Below are positions 16,201 to 23,361 of a stretch of 64,000 nucleotides of DNA, piece after piece. The stretch's first letter is position 1; the number at the start of each line of letters is the position of its first letter. The DNA lies in the NCBI RefSeq assembly GCF_025950525.1, contig NZ_JAPDGS010000003.1, forward strand, positions 124,001-188,000, given 5' to 3'. This DNA comes from Stagnihabitans lacustris (GTDB taxonomy: Bacteria > Pseudomonadota > Alphaproteobacteria > Rhodobacterales > Rhodobacteraceae). The position numbers were made by a program, and so were the translations under genes. The notes below the pieces were generated by a model, which saw only the letters and a list, made by a program, of their open reading frames with translations, searched no databases and was not told the DNA's origin.

Positions 16201-17769
16201 GACGGGCTGACCGTGACCGGCGATGTCGAGATCATCCGGCTGGGCGGCACGGCGCACAAGCTGACCGGCAGCGCGGGGGATAACGTGCTGGAGGGTGGCG
16301 CGGGCAATGACTCGATCGACGGGGGGGCGGGCAATGACCTTCTGCTGGCCGGCGAGGGCAATGACGACCTGCGCGCGGGGTCCGGCCATGATGTGCTGTC
16401 GGGCGGGGCGGGCAATGACCGCTACCGGATCAACGGCGCTTCGGTCGAAATCGAGGACTTCTTGGGCCATGACACACTGGACGCCTCGGAAGGGGTGGGC
16501 CACGACTACCTGGACCTGTCGGGCGATACTGACAGCGTGATCGAGGGCGAGACCTGCCATATCGGCGGCGGCGGAAGCACCGTCTCGCCCTTGGATGTGC
16601 AGTTCCTGCAGGACCTGACCGGCAGTTTCGGCGACGATATCGCCACGGTGCGCGGGTTGGTGCCGCAGCTGGTCAGCGCGATCCAGGCGGTGCAGACCAA
16701 TGCGCGGTTTGGGGTCAGTTCCTTTATCGACAAGCCGATTTCGCCCTTTGGCGTCAGTGGCGAGTGGGTCTATCGGCTGGAACAGGCGCTAAGCCCGGAT
16801 GCCGCGACGCTGACCGCGACCTATAACCGGATCGCCAACCTGTCCGGCAATGACGCGCCCGAAGCGCAGATCGAGGCGCTGATGCAACTGGCGCTGCATG
16901 CGACGGAAACCGGCTTTCGCGCCGATGCCGCGCGCTTCGTCGTGCTGTTCACCGATGCGCCCTTCCATATGGCGGGCGATGGCGCGGCGGCGGGGATCAC
17001 CACGCCGAACAACGGGGATGGCGTCCTGGACGGCGGCGGGCTGGGAGAGGATTACCCGGTGATCGCCCAACTGGCGCAGGCCCTGCAGGCGGCGGGGATC
17101 ATCCCGATCTTTGCCGTGGCGGGCGGCTATGAGACGACCTATCAGGCGCTGGTGGGCGAATTGGGCCGCGGCGCGGTTGTGACCCTGACGGCGGACAGCG
17201 GCAATATCGTCAGCGCCATCACCTCGGGCCTGACTGCCGCGACCCAGACCCATATCGAGGACGCGATCTGTGGCATCGGCAACGACACGGTGATCGGCAG
17301 CGCCGATGACAACGCGATCAGCGGCGGCGCGGGCAATGACAGCCTGTCGGGCGCGGGTGGGGCGGATGACCTGCTGGGCGGCTCGGGGCGCGACACGCTG
17401 CAGGGCGGCGAGGGCGACGACCACATCACCGGCGGCCTCAGCGCGGATCAACTGTCGGGCGGGGCGGGCAGCGACGTCTTTGTCTTTGGCCAAAAGGACT
17501 CGCTGCGGACCTCGTCGGATCTGGTGCTGGACTTCGCCAGCGGTCAGGACCGGATCGACCTGTCGGCCATCGACGCCGATACGCTGACCCTGGGGGATCA
17601 GGCCTTCCACTTCATCGAAACCGCCTTTGGCCTGGTCGCGGGCGAGATGCGGTTGAACGCTGCGGGCGCACTGGAGGGGGATACCAATGGCGACGGCCTC
17701 GCCGATGTCTTGTTGCGCTTCGACCTGGTCGGGGGGATGGCGCCGGTTCTGGCCGATCTGATCCTGTAA
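13261..17769 (+). CDS. Integrin-like RTX protein: seven FG-GAP repeats, RTX/cadherin-like repeats and an integrin-beta-type I (vWA) domain
   Basis: A 1502-codon protein. (1) Nucleotides 13395-14700: seven FG-GAP units, each with a DxxxDGxxDLxIGAPG calcium loop, the number needed for an integrin-alpha-type seven-bladed propeller. (2) 14730-16500: RTX nonapeptides and about six divergent ~75-85-residue repeats. (3) 16590-17240: a vWA domain resembling the integrin beta I domain rather than ordinary bacterial vWA: DLTGSFGDD (MIDAS/ADMIDAS), FIDKPISPFG, NDAPE, FTDAPFH and DYPVIAQLAQAL...IPIFAV. (4) 17275-17510: a second RTX block, then an acidic C-terminus. No signal peptide; type I export is expected. 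Probably an adhesin. The start is uncertain: GTG 13261 follows GAGGGA; ATG 13282 and 13291 are alternatives. A membrane LuxR-type regulator precedes it. Confidence 0.9.
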   Translation: MQPTHAWMPQMTLPANKITLSTAVLTEGYTLTSDFVGDLSTPLGAATGNIAGLGDLTGDGVADLVIGAPGDDDKAVDAGRAFVLLGAATPGMSEKFGDYLPDVLVIDGVNAGDMAGFAVGGIADLNLDGLGEILVSAPGMAANGAADAGMGFVLWGRGVGAGNGVDLADVVGNGAEGYSIRGQAAGDMAGWSMSAVADMNGDGRAEVLIGAPGHAGGAGAAYVVWGKGTGTTVQLNSVAAGTGGFAINGAAAGDQIGKALAALGDQTGDGRAEILVGSATADGGAGAVWVVDGKASGGAVSLGALAAGYKISGEAGSGAGASVASAGDVNGDGLDDILIGGTDAAYLVLGQAGHAAVNLADVAAGVGGVKITGGDLTGLRVLGNVDLNRDGIADLVLGTPGDTEGGFDAGAVHVIWGDHLYRPIDLDLISQSIGGAKIVGSFGSRTGAALALAGDLNGDGTADLMIGAPGLAESVQVLFTPAGWGPDANTYGSQGDDLIGAGYGGAHHAVGAGNDSVLGLDGDDTIDTGAGDDTLEGGAGADSLIGGAGNDTYVLDGADQVVEDLDGGIDTVLAQADLTLGDHVENLVLMGAAHAGTGNAQANRITGTAFADTLSGLGGIDTLEGGAGADTYVVAELGDVIVEAVDGGIDTIRASVDYTLGANLETLILDGALKGTGNTLGNTLIGNALANTLDGKTGADTMRGAAGDDIYRVDTAADVVIELATEGNDTVYTSVDYTLSANTETLVMSVANHRGTGSAGENTLKGSSGADTLDGGAGADRLQGGRGDDVYYVDQLGDMVSEGANSGTDTVFASVDWVLSGNLENLTLTGAARMGTGNTMANLITGTAFADTLDGKTGADTLAGGAGDDLYRIDDAGDTVVETAGRDSALSSVSWTLSDGVEVLTLTKGGLTGTGNLGDNLLNGSSGNDSLVGLDGADTLDGKAGADTMEGGAGDDTYIIDNLGDVVIDTAGIDTVVLMKDGLTVTGDVEIIRLGGTAHKLTGSAGDNVLEGGAGNDSIDGGAGNDLLLAGEGNDDLRAGSGHDVLSGGAGNDRYRINGASVEIEDFLGHDTLDASEGVGHDYLDLSGDTDSVIEGETCHIGGGGSTVSPLDVQFLQDLTGSFGDDIATVRGLVPQLVSAIQAVQTNARFGVSSFIDKPISPFGVSGEWVYRLEQALSPDAATLTATYNRIANLSGNDAPEAQIEALMQLALHATETGFRADAARFVVLFTDAPFHMAGDGAAAGITTPNNGDGVLDGGGLGEDYPVIAQLAQALQAAGIIPIFAVAGGYETTYQALVGELGRGAVVTLTADSGNIVSAITSGLTAATQTHIEDAICGIGNDTVIGSADDNAISGGAGNDSLSGAGGADDLLGGSGRDTLQGGEGDDHITGGLSADQLSGGAGSDVFVFGQKDSLRTSSDLVLDFASGQDRIDLSAIDADTLTLGDQAFHFIETAFGLVAGEMRLNAAGALEGDTNGDGLADVLLRFDLVGGMAPVLADLIL
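13395..14700 (+). repeat. Seven FG-GAP (integrin alpha propeller) repeats
   Basis: Calcium-loop cores appear at about 13415 (GDLTGDGVADLVIGAPG), 13630 (ADLNLDGLGEILVSAPG), 13846 (ADMNGDGRAEVLIGAPG), 14050 (GDQTGDGRAEILVGS), 14236 (GDVNGDGLDDILIGG), 14410 (VDLNRDGIADLVLGTPG) and 14620 (GDLNGDGTADLMIGAPG). The spacing of about 200 bases (65-70 residues) fits one propeller blade each. Confidence 0.85.
14730..16500 (+). repeat. RTX and divergent ~80-residue tandem repeats
   Basis: A first RTX block (GAGDDTLEGGAGADSLIGG, 14820-14910) is followed by repeated units of the form GADTxxGGAGDDxYxVDxxGDxVxE...DTVxxSVxxTLxxxxExLxLxGxxxGTGNxxxNxLxG, starting near 14880, 15125, 15350, 15575, 15835 and 16075. 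These are type seen in large RTX adhesins and likely bind calcium. Confidence 0.75.
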
Positions 17770-17810
17770 CCCCGGCTTGACGCGGCGGGGTGTGCCGCCT
17801 TATCCAGACC

Positions 17811-17828
17811 CCGACGGCGTTCCGTCGG
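17811..17828 (+). promoter_or_regulatory. Hairpin overlapping the ribosome binding site of the DUF2946-like gene
   Basis: CCGACGG (17811-17817) and CCGTCGG (17822-17828) form a perfect 7-bp stem with a CGTT loop. The 3' arm covers the start of the GGAG ribosome binding site (17827-17830) for ATG 17836, so the hairpin could lower translation. It lacks a T-run and is not a classical terminator. Confidence 0.4.
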
Positions 17829-17835
17829 AGTCATC

Positions 17836-18204
17836 ATGTCTGGTCTTTCCACCCTTCTTCGGCCTGTGATGTTGCTGCTGCTGATGTTTTCGGCGCAGTT
17901 CCAGGTGGGTTTGATGCCGGCCGAGGATGCCTCGGGCCAGATGGTCATGGTCATTTGTTCGGGTGACGGGCCGATGATGATGGTGCTGGACCCCCAGACC
18001 GGAGAGCTGCGCCAGGCCCCGCCCTCGACCACGAAATCTGGTTGCCATTGGGCCAGCGCCGATGTCGCGGTCGTGCCGGTCAGCCTGCCCGTGGTGATCG
18101 CGGCTCCGGTGCGGGCCGTTTCCCATGTGACGGAATCCGACCTTTGGCGCCCGGCGCATGATCCGCGCGGGCTGTGGGCAAGGGGTCCGCCTCGGCTGAT
18201 GTGA
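17836..18204 (+). CDS. DUF2946-like small exported/membrane protein
   Basis: A 122-residue protein with one N-terminal hydrophobic helix (LLRPVMLLLLMFSAQFQVGL) that may be a signal anchor, followed by MVMVICSGDGPMMMVLDPQTG and a SGCHWASA segment. The Cys...Cys-His arrangement separated by a short acidic/proline-rich stretch resembles DUF2946 proteins, which often neighbour metal uptake genes. It lies 31 bases before a PepSY membrane protein in the same direction, so the two are likely one operon related to iron or copper handling; this is inference. A hairpin overlaps its ribosome binding site. Confidence 0.6.
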   Translation: MSGLSTLLRPVMLLLLMFSAQFQVGLMPAEDASGQMVMVICSGDGPMMMVLDPQTGELRQAPPSTTKSGCHWASADVAVVPVSLPVVIAAPVRAVSHVTESDLWRPAHDPRGLWARGPPRLM

Positions 18205-18235
18205 GCCCGTTTTCACATCAACATCCGAGGATATC

Positions 18236-19645
18236 ATGGTCACTATCGACGCCGGGCTTGACGCCCAGGCGGGTCAATCCCGCATCCAACGCCTGTATTT
18301 CGCCGTATGGCGCTGGCATTTCTATGCCGGGCTTTACGTCATCCCCTTTCTTTTGATGCTGGCCAGCTCTGGCCTGATCATCCTGTGGGTCACGGCCATT
18401 GCGCCCGAGTTCGGCGACCGCATGGCCGTGACGCCCGGCACGGCGCTGACCGTGACGGAACAAGAGGCCGCCGTGGTCGCCGCCGTTCCCGGCACGGTGG
18501 ACAAATATGTGGCGCCCATCGACGCCGAAAAGCCCGCGCTGTTCCGCGTCCAGACCAAGGCCGGCGCGGTGATGGTCGCCCTTGACCCCTACACCGGCGC
18601 CGTGGTGCATCAGCGCCCCGAGGCCGGGACCTGGAACGACTGGGCGACCAACCTGCATGGCAAGCTGTTGACCGGCACCGATCAGGGTTGGGCCGATTAC
18701 CTGGTCGAAACCGCGGCATCGCTTGGGATGCTGATGGTCTTCAGCGGGTTGTGGCTGGCCTGGCCGCGGGGCGATGAGGGCTTTTCCGCCATGTTCGTGC
18801 CGAAACTGGCTGCCAAGGGCCGCGCCTTCTGGAAGTCGACGCATCGCGCGGTGGGGTCCTGGATTGCACTTGTCCTGTTCTTTTTTCTGCTGTCGGGCCT
18901 GGCTTGGGCGGGGATCTGGGGCGGGCGGCTGGTCCAGGCATGGAGCAGCTTTCCGGCCGAGAAATGGGGAGCGCCGCTGTCGGATGCCACCCATGCCGAC
19001 ATGAACCACACCCATGTTAAAGAGGTCCCTTGGACGCTGGAACTGACGCCGCTGCCGGCTTCGGGCTCGACCGTTGGCGTTGAAATCCTGCCGCCGGGAA
19101 CGCCCGTGGTGCTGGAGACGGTCGTGGCCTTGGCCCGCGCCATTGGGTTCGAGGGCCGGGTGCAGGTCACGAAACCGGCGGACGAAACCGGCGTCTGGAC
19201 GCTGAGCCGCGACTCGATGTCCTATGACAGTGCGAATCCGATGGACGATCGCACGGTTCATGTCGACCAATACACCGGCAAGGTTCTGGCCGATGTGCGC
19301 TTTGCCGATTACCCGGCGCTGGGCAAGGCCATGGCGGTTGGTGTGGCCCTGCACGAGGGGCAAACCGGCCTGTGGAATATCGTGGCGAACTTCGCCTTCT
19401 GCCTTGCGGTGATCTTCCTGTGCCTGGGGTCTTTGGTCATGTGGTGGGTCCGCAGGCCGGCCAAGGTCGGCCGTCTGGCCGCGCCGCCGCTGCCCGCGGA
19501 TGTGCCGATGAGCGGTTGGGTCCTCTTGGCGCTGATCGTCCTGTCGCTGGCCGTGCCGGTGCTGGGCATCACGCTGGTGGTCCTGCTGGCGCTGGACCTG
19601 ATCGTCCTGCGCGCCCTGCCGCCCTTGAAGCGCCTGCTCTCGTAA
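18236..19645 (+). CDS. PepSY-associated transmembrane protein (PiuB-like)
   Basis: A 469-residue inner membrane protein of the PepSY-TM family. It opens with the typical RLYFAVWRWHFYAGLYVIPF helix, then the periplasmic PepSY region (RVQTKAGAVMVALDPYTG), NLHGKLL and further helices around GMLMVFSGLWLAWP, AVGSWIALVLFFFLLSGLAWAG and FAFCLAVIFLCLGSLVMWW, with two more at the C-terminus. Relatives are linked to siderophore uptake and are thought to be ferric-chelate reductases or periplasmic-facing electron carriers. Conserved histidines (WHFYAG, HGK, HRAVG, LHEGQ) could bind heme. The ribosome site GAGGA precedes ATG 18236. A strong terminator follows the stop. No TonB receptor is present in the window. 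Confidence 0.85.
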   Translation: MVTIDAGLDAQAGQSRIQRLYFAVWRWHFYAGLYVIPFLLMLASSGLIILWVTAIAPEFGDRMAVTPGTALTVTEQEAAVVAAVPGTVDKYVAPIDAEKPALFRVQTKAGAVMVALDPYTGAVVHQRPEAGTWNDWATNLHGKLLTGTDQGWADYLVETAASLGMLMVFSGLWLAWPRGDEGFSAMFVPKLAAKGRAFWKSTHRAVGSWIALVLFFFLLSGLAWAGIWGGRLVQAWSSFPAEKWGAPLSDATHADMNHTHVKEVPWTLELTPLPASGSTVGVEILPPGTPVVLETVVALARAIGFEGRVQVTKPADETGVWTLSRDSMSYDSANPMDDRTVHVDQYTGKVLADVRFADYPALGKAMAVGVALHEGQTGLWNIVANFAFCLAVIFLCLGSLVMWWVRRPAKVGRLAAPPLPADVPMSGWVLLALIVLSLAVPVLGITLVVLLALDLIVLRALPPLKRLLS

Positions 19646-19662
19646 CCGGCGAATCACCCCTT

Positions 19663-19692
19663 GGCCGCTGCTCCCCGGGGTGGCGGCCTTTT
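19663..19692 (+). terminator. Rho-independent terminator after the PepSY gene
   Basis: GGCCGC (19663-19668) pairs with GCGGCC (19683-19688), with an inner CCCC/GGGG pairing, and is followed by TTTT. It lies 18 bases after the PepSY stop codon. Confidence 0.75.
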
Positions 19693-19845
19693 GCTGCGCT
19701 GCGGCATCAGCTACGTGCAACTGCCCATCGTGCAAGGGTTTTCCCCAAATGCCGCACCCCGTCTATTGCCCGGTTTGCATATAGTATTACTTTTGTTAGG
19801 GTGTAACGACGGTGCGGGAGACACCGCCAATCTTTGGGAGGAACC

Positions 19846-20808
19846 ATGAAAGCCTTTACGAAACTCGCGCTGGCCGCGGGACTGGGTGCGCTTTTGTCGA
19901 CGACCGCCATGGCAGATGGCATGGTCGTGGGCTTTAGCCAGATCGGGTCGGAATCCGGCTGGCGGGCGGCTGAAACCTCGGTCACGAAGCAAGAGGCCGA
20001 AGCCCGCGGCATCGACCTGAAATTCGCCGACGCCCAACAGAAACAAGAGAACCAGATCAAGGCCTTGCGCGGCTTTATCGCCCAAGGCGTCGATGCGATC
20101 CTGGTGGCACCGGTCGTCGCAACCGGCTGGGACGAGGTCCTGGGCGAGGCCAAGGACGCCGGCATCCCGGTTGTCCTGTTGGACCGCGGCATCGACAGCT
20201 CGCCCGACCTTTACCTGACCTCTGTCGCCTCGGACCAGGTCCACGAAGGCACTGTGGCCGCGCAATGGCTGGTCGGCGCGGTCGGCGACAAGCCCTGCAA
20301 CATCGTCGAACTGGAAGGCACCGTGGGCTCCTCGCCCGCGATCAACCGCAAAAAGGGCTTTGACGAGGAAATCGCCAAGCACGCCAACTTTACCATCTCG
20401 CGCAGCCAGACCGGCGAATTCACCCGGTCGAAGGGCAAAGAGGTGATGGAGGGCTTCATCAAGGCGGAAGACGGCGGCAAGACGATCTGCGCCGTCTATG
20501 CCCATAACGACGACATGATGGTCGGCGCGATCCAGGCGATGAAGGACGCGGGGCTGAAGCCGGGGACCGATATCCTGACCGTGTCCATCGACGCGGTTCC
20601 GGACATCTTCTCGGCGATGGCTGCGGGCGATGCCAATGCGACGGTGGAACTGACGCCGAACATGGCGGGCCCGGCGTTTGACGCGCTGGCCGCCTTCAAG
20701 GCCGATGGAACAGAGCCTGCAAAGGCCATTATCACCGAATCCAAGCTTTACACCCAGGCCGATGATCCGGCTGGCGAGGCCGAGCGTCGCAAGTCGCTGG
20801 GCTATTGA
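19846..20808 (+). CDS. ytfQ: Galactofuranose-type sugar ABC transporter, periplasmic binding protein
   Basis: Periplasmic ligand-binding component of a YtfQRT-YjfF importer. The 320-residue precursor has a signal peptide MKAFTKLALAAGLGALLSTT ending at AMA-DG. The mature part begins MVVGFSQIGSESGWR, with FADAQQKQENQIKALRGFIAQG in the ribose-binding-protein fold; the FSQIG/SxSGWR and VLLDRGID signatures are those of YtfQ, which in E. coli binds D-galactofuranose. ATG 19846 is set by a GGGAGGA ribosome site. The ATPase gene follows after 82 bases. An AT-rich stretch (19775-19800) upstream is the probable promoter region, but no clear hexamers were identified. L-arabinofuranose is an alternative ligand suggested by the nearby glycosidases. 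Confidence 0.88.
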   Translation: MKAFTKLALAAGLGALLSTTAMADGMVVGFSQIGSESGWRAAETSVTKQEAEARGIDLKFADAQQKQENQIKALRGFIAQGVDAILVAPVVATGWDEVLGEAKDAGIPVVLLDRGIDSSPDLYLTSVASDQVHEGTVAAQWLVGAVGDKPCNIVELEGTVGSSPAINRKKGFDEEIAKHANFTISRSQTGEFTRSKGKEVMEGFIKAEDGGKTICAVYAHNDDMMVGAIQAMKDAGLKPGTDILTVSIDAVPDIFSAMAAGDANATVELTPNMAGPAFDALAAFKADGTEPAKAIITESKLYTQADDPAGEAERRKSLGY

Positions 20809-20890
20809 TCCCCACCGCCGGGGGCAACCTCGGCGGAATTGCCTTGCCTCGGGTCGCGGCCCGAGGCTTTCTTTTGACGGGGGGATCATC

Positions 20891-22390
20891 ATGGAACCGA
20901 TGTTGCAAGGGCGGGGCCTGGGGAAGGTCTTTGGCGCGCATCAGGCCTTGGCGGGGGTGGATATCGACCTTTTCCCCGGCGAGGTTCATGCTTTGCTGGG
21001 TGAAAATGGCGCCGGGAAATCGACGCTGATCAAGATCTTGACCGGGGCCTATCAGCCGGATTCCGGTGAGGTGGCGTTGGAGGGGGTCGAAGTCGCCTTC
21101 CGCGATCCGCTGCAGGCCCAGGCCGCGGGGATCGGCACGGTCTATCAGGAAGTGAACCTGGTGCCGAACCTGTCCGTGGCCGAGAACCTGTATCTGGGCC
21201 ATCAGCCGACCCGTTGGGGGATGCTGAACAAGCGCGCCATGCATGACGGTGCCCGCGAAATCCTGTCCGGCTATGGGCTGGAAATCGACGTTCGGGCCGA
21301 GTTAGGCTCGTTTTCGGTCGCCGTGCAGCAGATCGTGGCGATTGCCCGGGCGGTGAAACTGTCGGGCAAGGTCCTGGTGCTGGACGAGCCGACGGCCTCG
21401 CTGGACCGGGCCGAGGTTGACCGGCTGTTCGACGTGGTGCGGCAGTTGAAGGCGCGCGGTCTGGCGGTGGTCTTCATCACGCATTTTCTGGATCAGGTCT
21501 TTGCCTTGGCCGACCGCGTGACGGTGCTGCGGAACGGCAAACTGGTCTCTACACAGGCGATTTCGGGCCTGTCGCGCACCGATGTCGTGCGGATGATGCT
21601 GGGCAAGGATGTGGTCTTTGCCCATGCGCCGCAGGTGGAAACCGCCGAGGCGGGGCCTGCCCTGGCGGTGTTCAAGGGGTTGGGGCGCAAGGGCTCGGTT
21701 GCGCCCTTTGATCTGACGCTGCATCAGGGCGAGGTCGTGGGGGTCGCGGGGCTTTTGGGCTCGGGCCGGACAGAGATGGCGCGGCTGATGTTTGGTGTCG
21801 ATTTGGCCGATACAGGGTCGATTTCGATGGGCGGGCCGTTGGTTTTGCGCAGCCCAAGGCAGGCGGTTGCGGCGGGGATGGGCTTTTGTCCCGAGGATCG
21901 CAAGGTGGACGGGATCTTCGGTGAACTCTCGGTGCGCGAAAACATCGTGATCGCGCTGCAGGCCAAGCTGGGGTGGTTCAAGGCCCTGTCCCGTGACGAA
22001 CAGGACGACATTGCGGGTCGTTTTGCCGAGGCCTTGGACATTCGCGCTGCCGATCACGACATGGCGGTGAAACTGCTTTCGGGCGGGAACCAGCAAAAGG
22101 TGATCCTCGCCCGTTGGCTGGCCATCGACCCGAAACTTCTGATCCTGGACGAGCCCACCCGCGGCATCGACGTTGGCGCTCATGCCGAAATTGTGCGCAC
22201 GATCAACAGGTTGCGCGAAGACGGGCTGGCGCTTTTGGTCATCAGCTCGGAGCTGGATGAGGTCGTGGCCTATTCCTCGCGCGTTGTGGTGATGCGCGAC
22301 CGGCAGATGGTGGCGGAACTGAGGGGCGCCGATATCGCGCCGCAAGTCATCGTGCAGGCGATTGCCGCGCAAGAGGAGGCCAGCGCATGA
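20891..22390 (+). CDS. ytfR: Sugar ABC transporter, double ATP-binding protein
   Basis: A 499-residue tandem ABC ATPase of the carbohydrate-uptake CUT2 class. The first domain has GENGAGKST (Walker A) and VLVLDEPTASL (Walker B); its signature region FSVAVQQIVAIARAV is degenerate, as usual in this class. The second domain has GLLGSGRTEMAR in place of a normal Walker A, LSGGNQQKVILARW and LILDEPTRGIDVG. It would energise the YtfT/YjfF permease pair. The ATG at 20891 starts the family-specific sequence MEPMLQGRGLGKVFG. The stop overlaps the next start by four bases (ATGA), indicating translational coupling with the first permease. Confidence 0.92.
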   Translation: MEPMLQGRGLGKVFGAHQALAGVDIDLFPGEVHALLGENGAGKSTLIKILTGAYQPDSGEVALEGVEVAFRDPLQAQAAGIGTVYQEVNLVPNLSVAENLYLGHQPTRWGMLNKRAMHDGAREILSGYGLEIDVRAELGSFSVAVQQIVAIARAVKLSGKVLVLDEPTASLDRAEVDRLFDVVRQLKARGLAVVFITHFLDQVFALADRVTVLRNGKLVSTQAISGLSRTDVVRMMLGKDVVFAHAPQVETAEAGPALAVFKGLGRKGSVAPFDLTLHQGEVVGVAGLLGSGRTEMARLMFGVDLADTGSISMGGPLVLRSPRQAVAAGMGFCPEDRKVDGIFGELSVRENIVIALQAKLGWFKALSRDEQDDIAGRFAEALDIRAADHDMAVKLLSGGNQQKVILARWLAIDPKLLILDEPTRGIDVGAHAEIVRTINRLREDGLALLVISSELDEVVAYSSRVVVMRDRQMVAELRGADIAPQVIVQAIAAQEEASA

Positions 22391-23361
22391 AATTGCCTGT
22401 GCAGAGACTGATTTCGCCGCAAACCATCGCGCTAGCCGCGGTGCTTTTGTTCAACTGGCTGCTGTTCCCGGGGTTCTTTTCGGTCGAATGGAAGGACGGC
22501 AGGCTTTTCGGCAGTCTGATCGACGTCTTGAACCGTGGGGCGCCTGTCGCGATCCTGGCCGTCGGCATGACCATGGTCATCGCGACCAAGGGCGTCGATC
22601 TGTCGGTCGGCGCGGTCATGGCGATTGCGGGGGCCGTCGCGGCCACCGGGGTCGAATCCGGCCTGACCGTCTGGCAGGCCGTCCCCCTCGCCCTGATCGC
22701 GGGGCTGCTCTGTGGCCTCTGGAACGGAATCCTGGTGGCCGTTCTGGACATCCAGCCGATCATTGCCACCCTTGTGATCATGGTGGCCGGCCGAGGCATC
22801 GCGCAGCTGATCACGCAAGGGTTCATCGTCACCTTCAACGACCCCGCCCTGATCTATATCGGCACCGGAAGCGCCCTAGGCCTGCCGATGCCGGTCCTGA
22901 TCGCGGCGGCCCTGACCCTGATCACCACACTTCTGATCCGCCGCAGCGCGCTGGGTCTGTTGATCGAGGCGGTGGGCGTCAACCGCTCTGCCGCGAGGTT
23001 CGCGGGGATATCCGCCCTGTCTCTGCTCGTGCTGGTCTATGTCTTTTCCGGCCTCTGTGCCGGGATTGCCGGGGTCATCGTCGCCGCCGACATCCACGGA
23101 GCCGATGCCAACAACGCCGGCCTTTGGCTTGAACTGGATGCGATCCTGGCCGTGGTCATCGGCGGCACCTCTTTGCTGGGAGGGCGGTTTTCCATCCCCA
23201 TGGCGGTGATGGGCGCCATGATCATTCAGGCGATGAACACTGGCATCCTGGTCTCTGGCTTTCCGCCGCAATTCAACCTGATCGTCAAGGCGGGGATCAT
23301 CATCGCCATCCTGATCCTGCAATCCCCCGTCGCGGGCCACCTGTTCAAGAGGGCGAAATGA
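22387..23361 (+). CDS. ytfT: Sugar ABC transporter permease YtfT
   Basis: A 324-residue inner-membrane permease of the CUT2 (RbsC-like) family with about eight to ten hydrophobic helices. The motif VGMTMVIATKGVDLSVGAVM matches the conserved segment of the family, and WNGILVAVLDIQPIIATLV and VVIGGTSLLGGRFSIP match the cytoplasmic coupling loop and last helices. It overlaps the ATPase upstream and yjfF downstream by four bases each. With YjfF it should form the heterodimeric channel that receives furanose from YtfQ. Nothing odd is seen in length or sequence. Confidence 0.9.
   Translation: MKLPVQRLISPQTIALAAVLLFNWLLFPGFFSVEWKDGRLFGSLIDVLNRGAPVAILAVGMTMVIATKGVDLSVGAVMAIAGAVAATGVESGLTVWQAVPLALIAGLLCGLWNGILVAVLDIQPIIATLVIMVAGRGIAQLITQGFIVTFNDPALIYIGTGSALGLPMPVLIAAALTLITTLLIRRSALGLLIEAVGVNRSAARFAGISALSLLVLVYVFSGLCAGIAGVIVAADIHGADANNAGLWLELDAILAVVIGGTSLLGGRFSIPMAVMGAMIIQAMNTGILVSGFPPQFNLIVKAGIIIAILILQSPVAGHLFKRAK

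Noticed and set aside
11161..16560. Open frame of 1799 codons on the minus strand, opposite the GGDEF, LuxR and integrin-like genes
   Set aside because: It lies antisense to well-supported genes with recognised motifs. Its composition (rich in Arg, Gln, His, Asp and repetitive) is the antisense shadow of GC-rich repeats that rarely contain stop codons.
19775..19805. Promoter and operator upstream of ytfQ
   Set aside because: The stretch is AT-rich, but no -35/-10 pair of proper spacing and no palindrome could be fixed by eye, so no feature is claimed.
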